This document shows, one piece after another, positions 53,891 through 54,052 of a stretch of DNA of 54,052 nt. How positions within the stretch are numbered: the stretch's first letter is position 1; each line of letters starts with the position of its first letter. Below the pieces are notes generated by a model that searched no databases, was not told where the DNA came from, and saw only the letters and a list, made by a program, of their open reading frames with translations. The translations under genes and the position numbers were made by a program. Location: the NCBI GenBank assembly GCA_001970855.1, contig LSSN01000948.1:8115-62166 (forward strand), written 5' to 3'. Source of the stretch: Smittium culicis. Its lineage: Eukaryota; Kickxellomycota; Harpellomycetes; Harpellales; Legeriomycetaceae.

Positions 53891-54052
53891 TAAAACGCAG
53901 CAGTTTTAATTGCCCATAAAACATTCCTTTACATACACAAAATATCTTTTAGCTCTTAAAACTCTTAAGTATCTATAAAAGTAACTCGCAATTATTCAAA
54001 AGCCGATTTCGAAATCAAAAATCTTATCCAACCAAGAGTTATACCTTTATTA

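Overview
The window is nuclear DNA of a filamentous or early-diverging fungus, roughly three quarters A+T. Genes are interrupted by short introns (mostly 60-230 nt, donors GTAAG/GTATG-like, acceptors TAG/CAG/AAG). Several products are typically fungal: a secreted protein ending in a fungal-type chitin-binding module, an Mpo1-like ER protein, a Csc1/Rsn1-type channel, and a Dbp2 helicase with a large intron late in the ORF. A zoopagomycete (for example the insect-gut Harpellales) is my guess from base composition and gene style, not a proven placement. The standard genetic code fits every gene model.

Layout: (1) 57-1635, minus: YTM1, running off the left edge. (2) About 8 kb of gene-free A+T-rich DNA. 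(3) 9663-13532, minus: CSC1/OSCA-like channel in five exons. (4) About 3.8 kb without a gene. (5) 17376-20981, plus: a long Asn/Ser-rich protein of unknown function. (6) 21419-25925, minus: RRP4, TSR3 and an Mpo1-like gene, with a piggyBac-type MITE between the last two. (7) 27821-28599, minus: secreted acidic-repeat, chitin-binding protein. (8) About 3.6 kb containing an assembly gap flanked by poly-G. (9) 32176-34741, minus: DBP2 with a 655-nt late intron. (10) 36284-38664, plus: F-box-like/ankyrin protein. (11) About 9.3 kb gene desert holding a second MITE copy in opposite orientation. (12) 47923-49112, plus: NSA2, whose first exon is only the ATG. (13) 49769-51277, minus: NPT1, divergent from (14) 51715-52734, plus: a small type I ER membrane protein. 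(15) A possible membrane-protein exon at the right edge.

Five of the eleven assigned or describable genes (YTM1, RRP4, TSR3, DBP2, NSA2) act on rRNA or ribosome assembly: Ytm1 and Nsa2 on pre-60S particles, Rrp4 in the exosome that trims 5.8S, Tsr3 modifying 18S rRNA, Dbp2 in RNA remodelling. The most distinctive observations are the two-copy TTAA-flanked MITE family with identically spaced internal blocks, a possible poison exon inside the DBP2 intron, and the secreted chitin-binding and F-box/ankyrin orphans. All exon junctions were deduced by eye from splice signals, reading phase and family similarity. I did not find a clear RNA gene.
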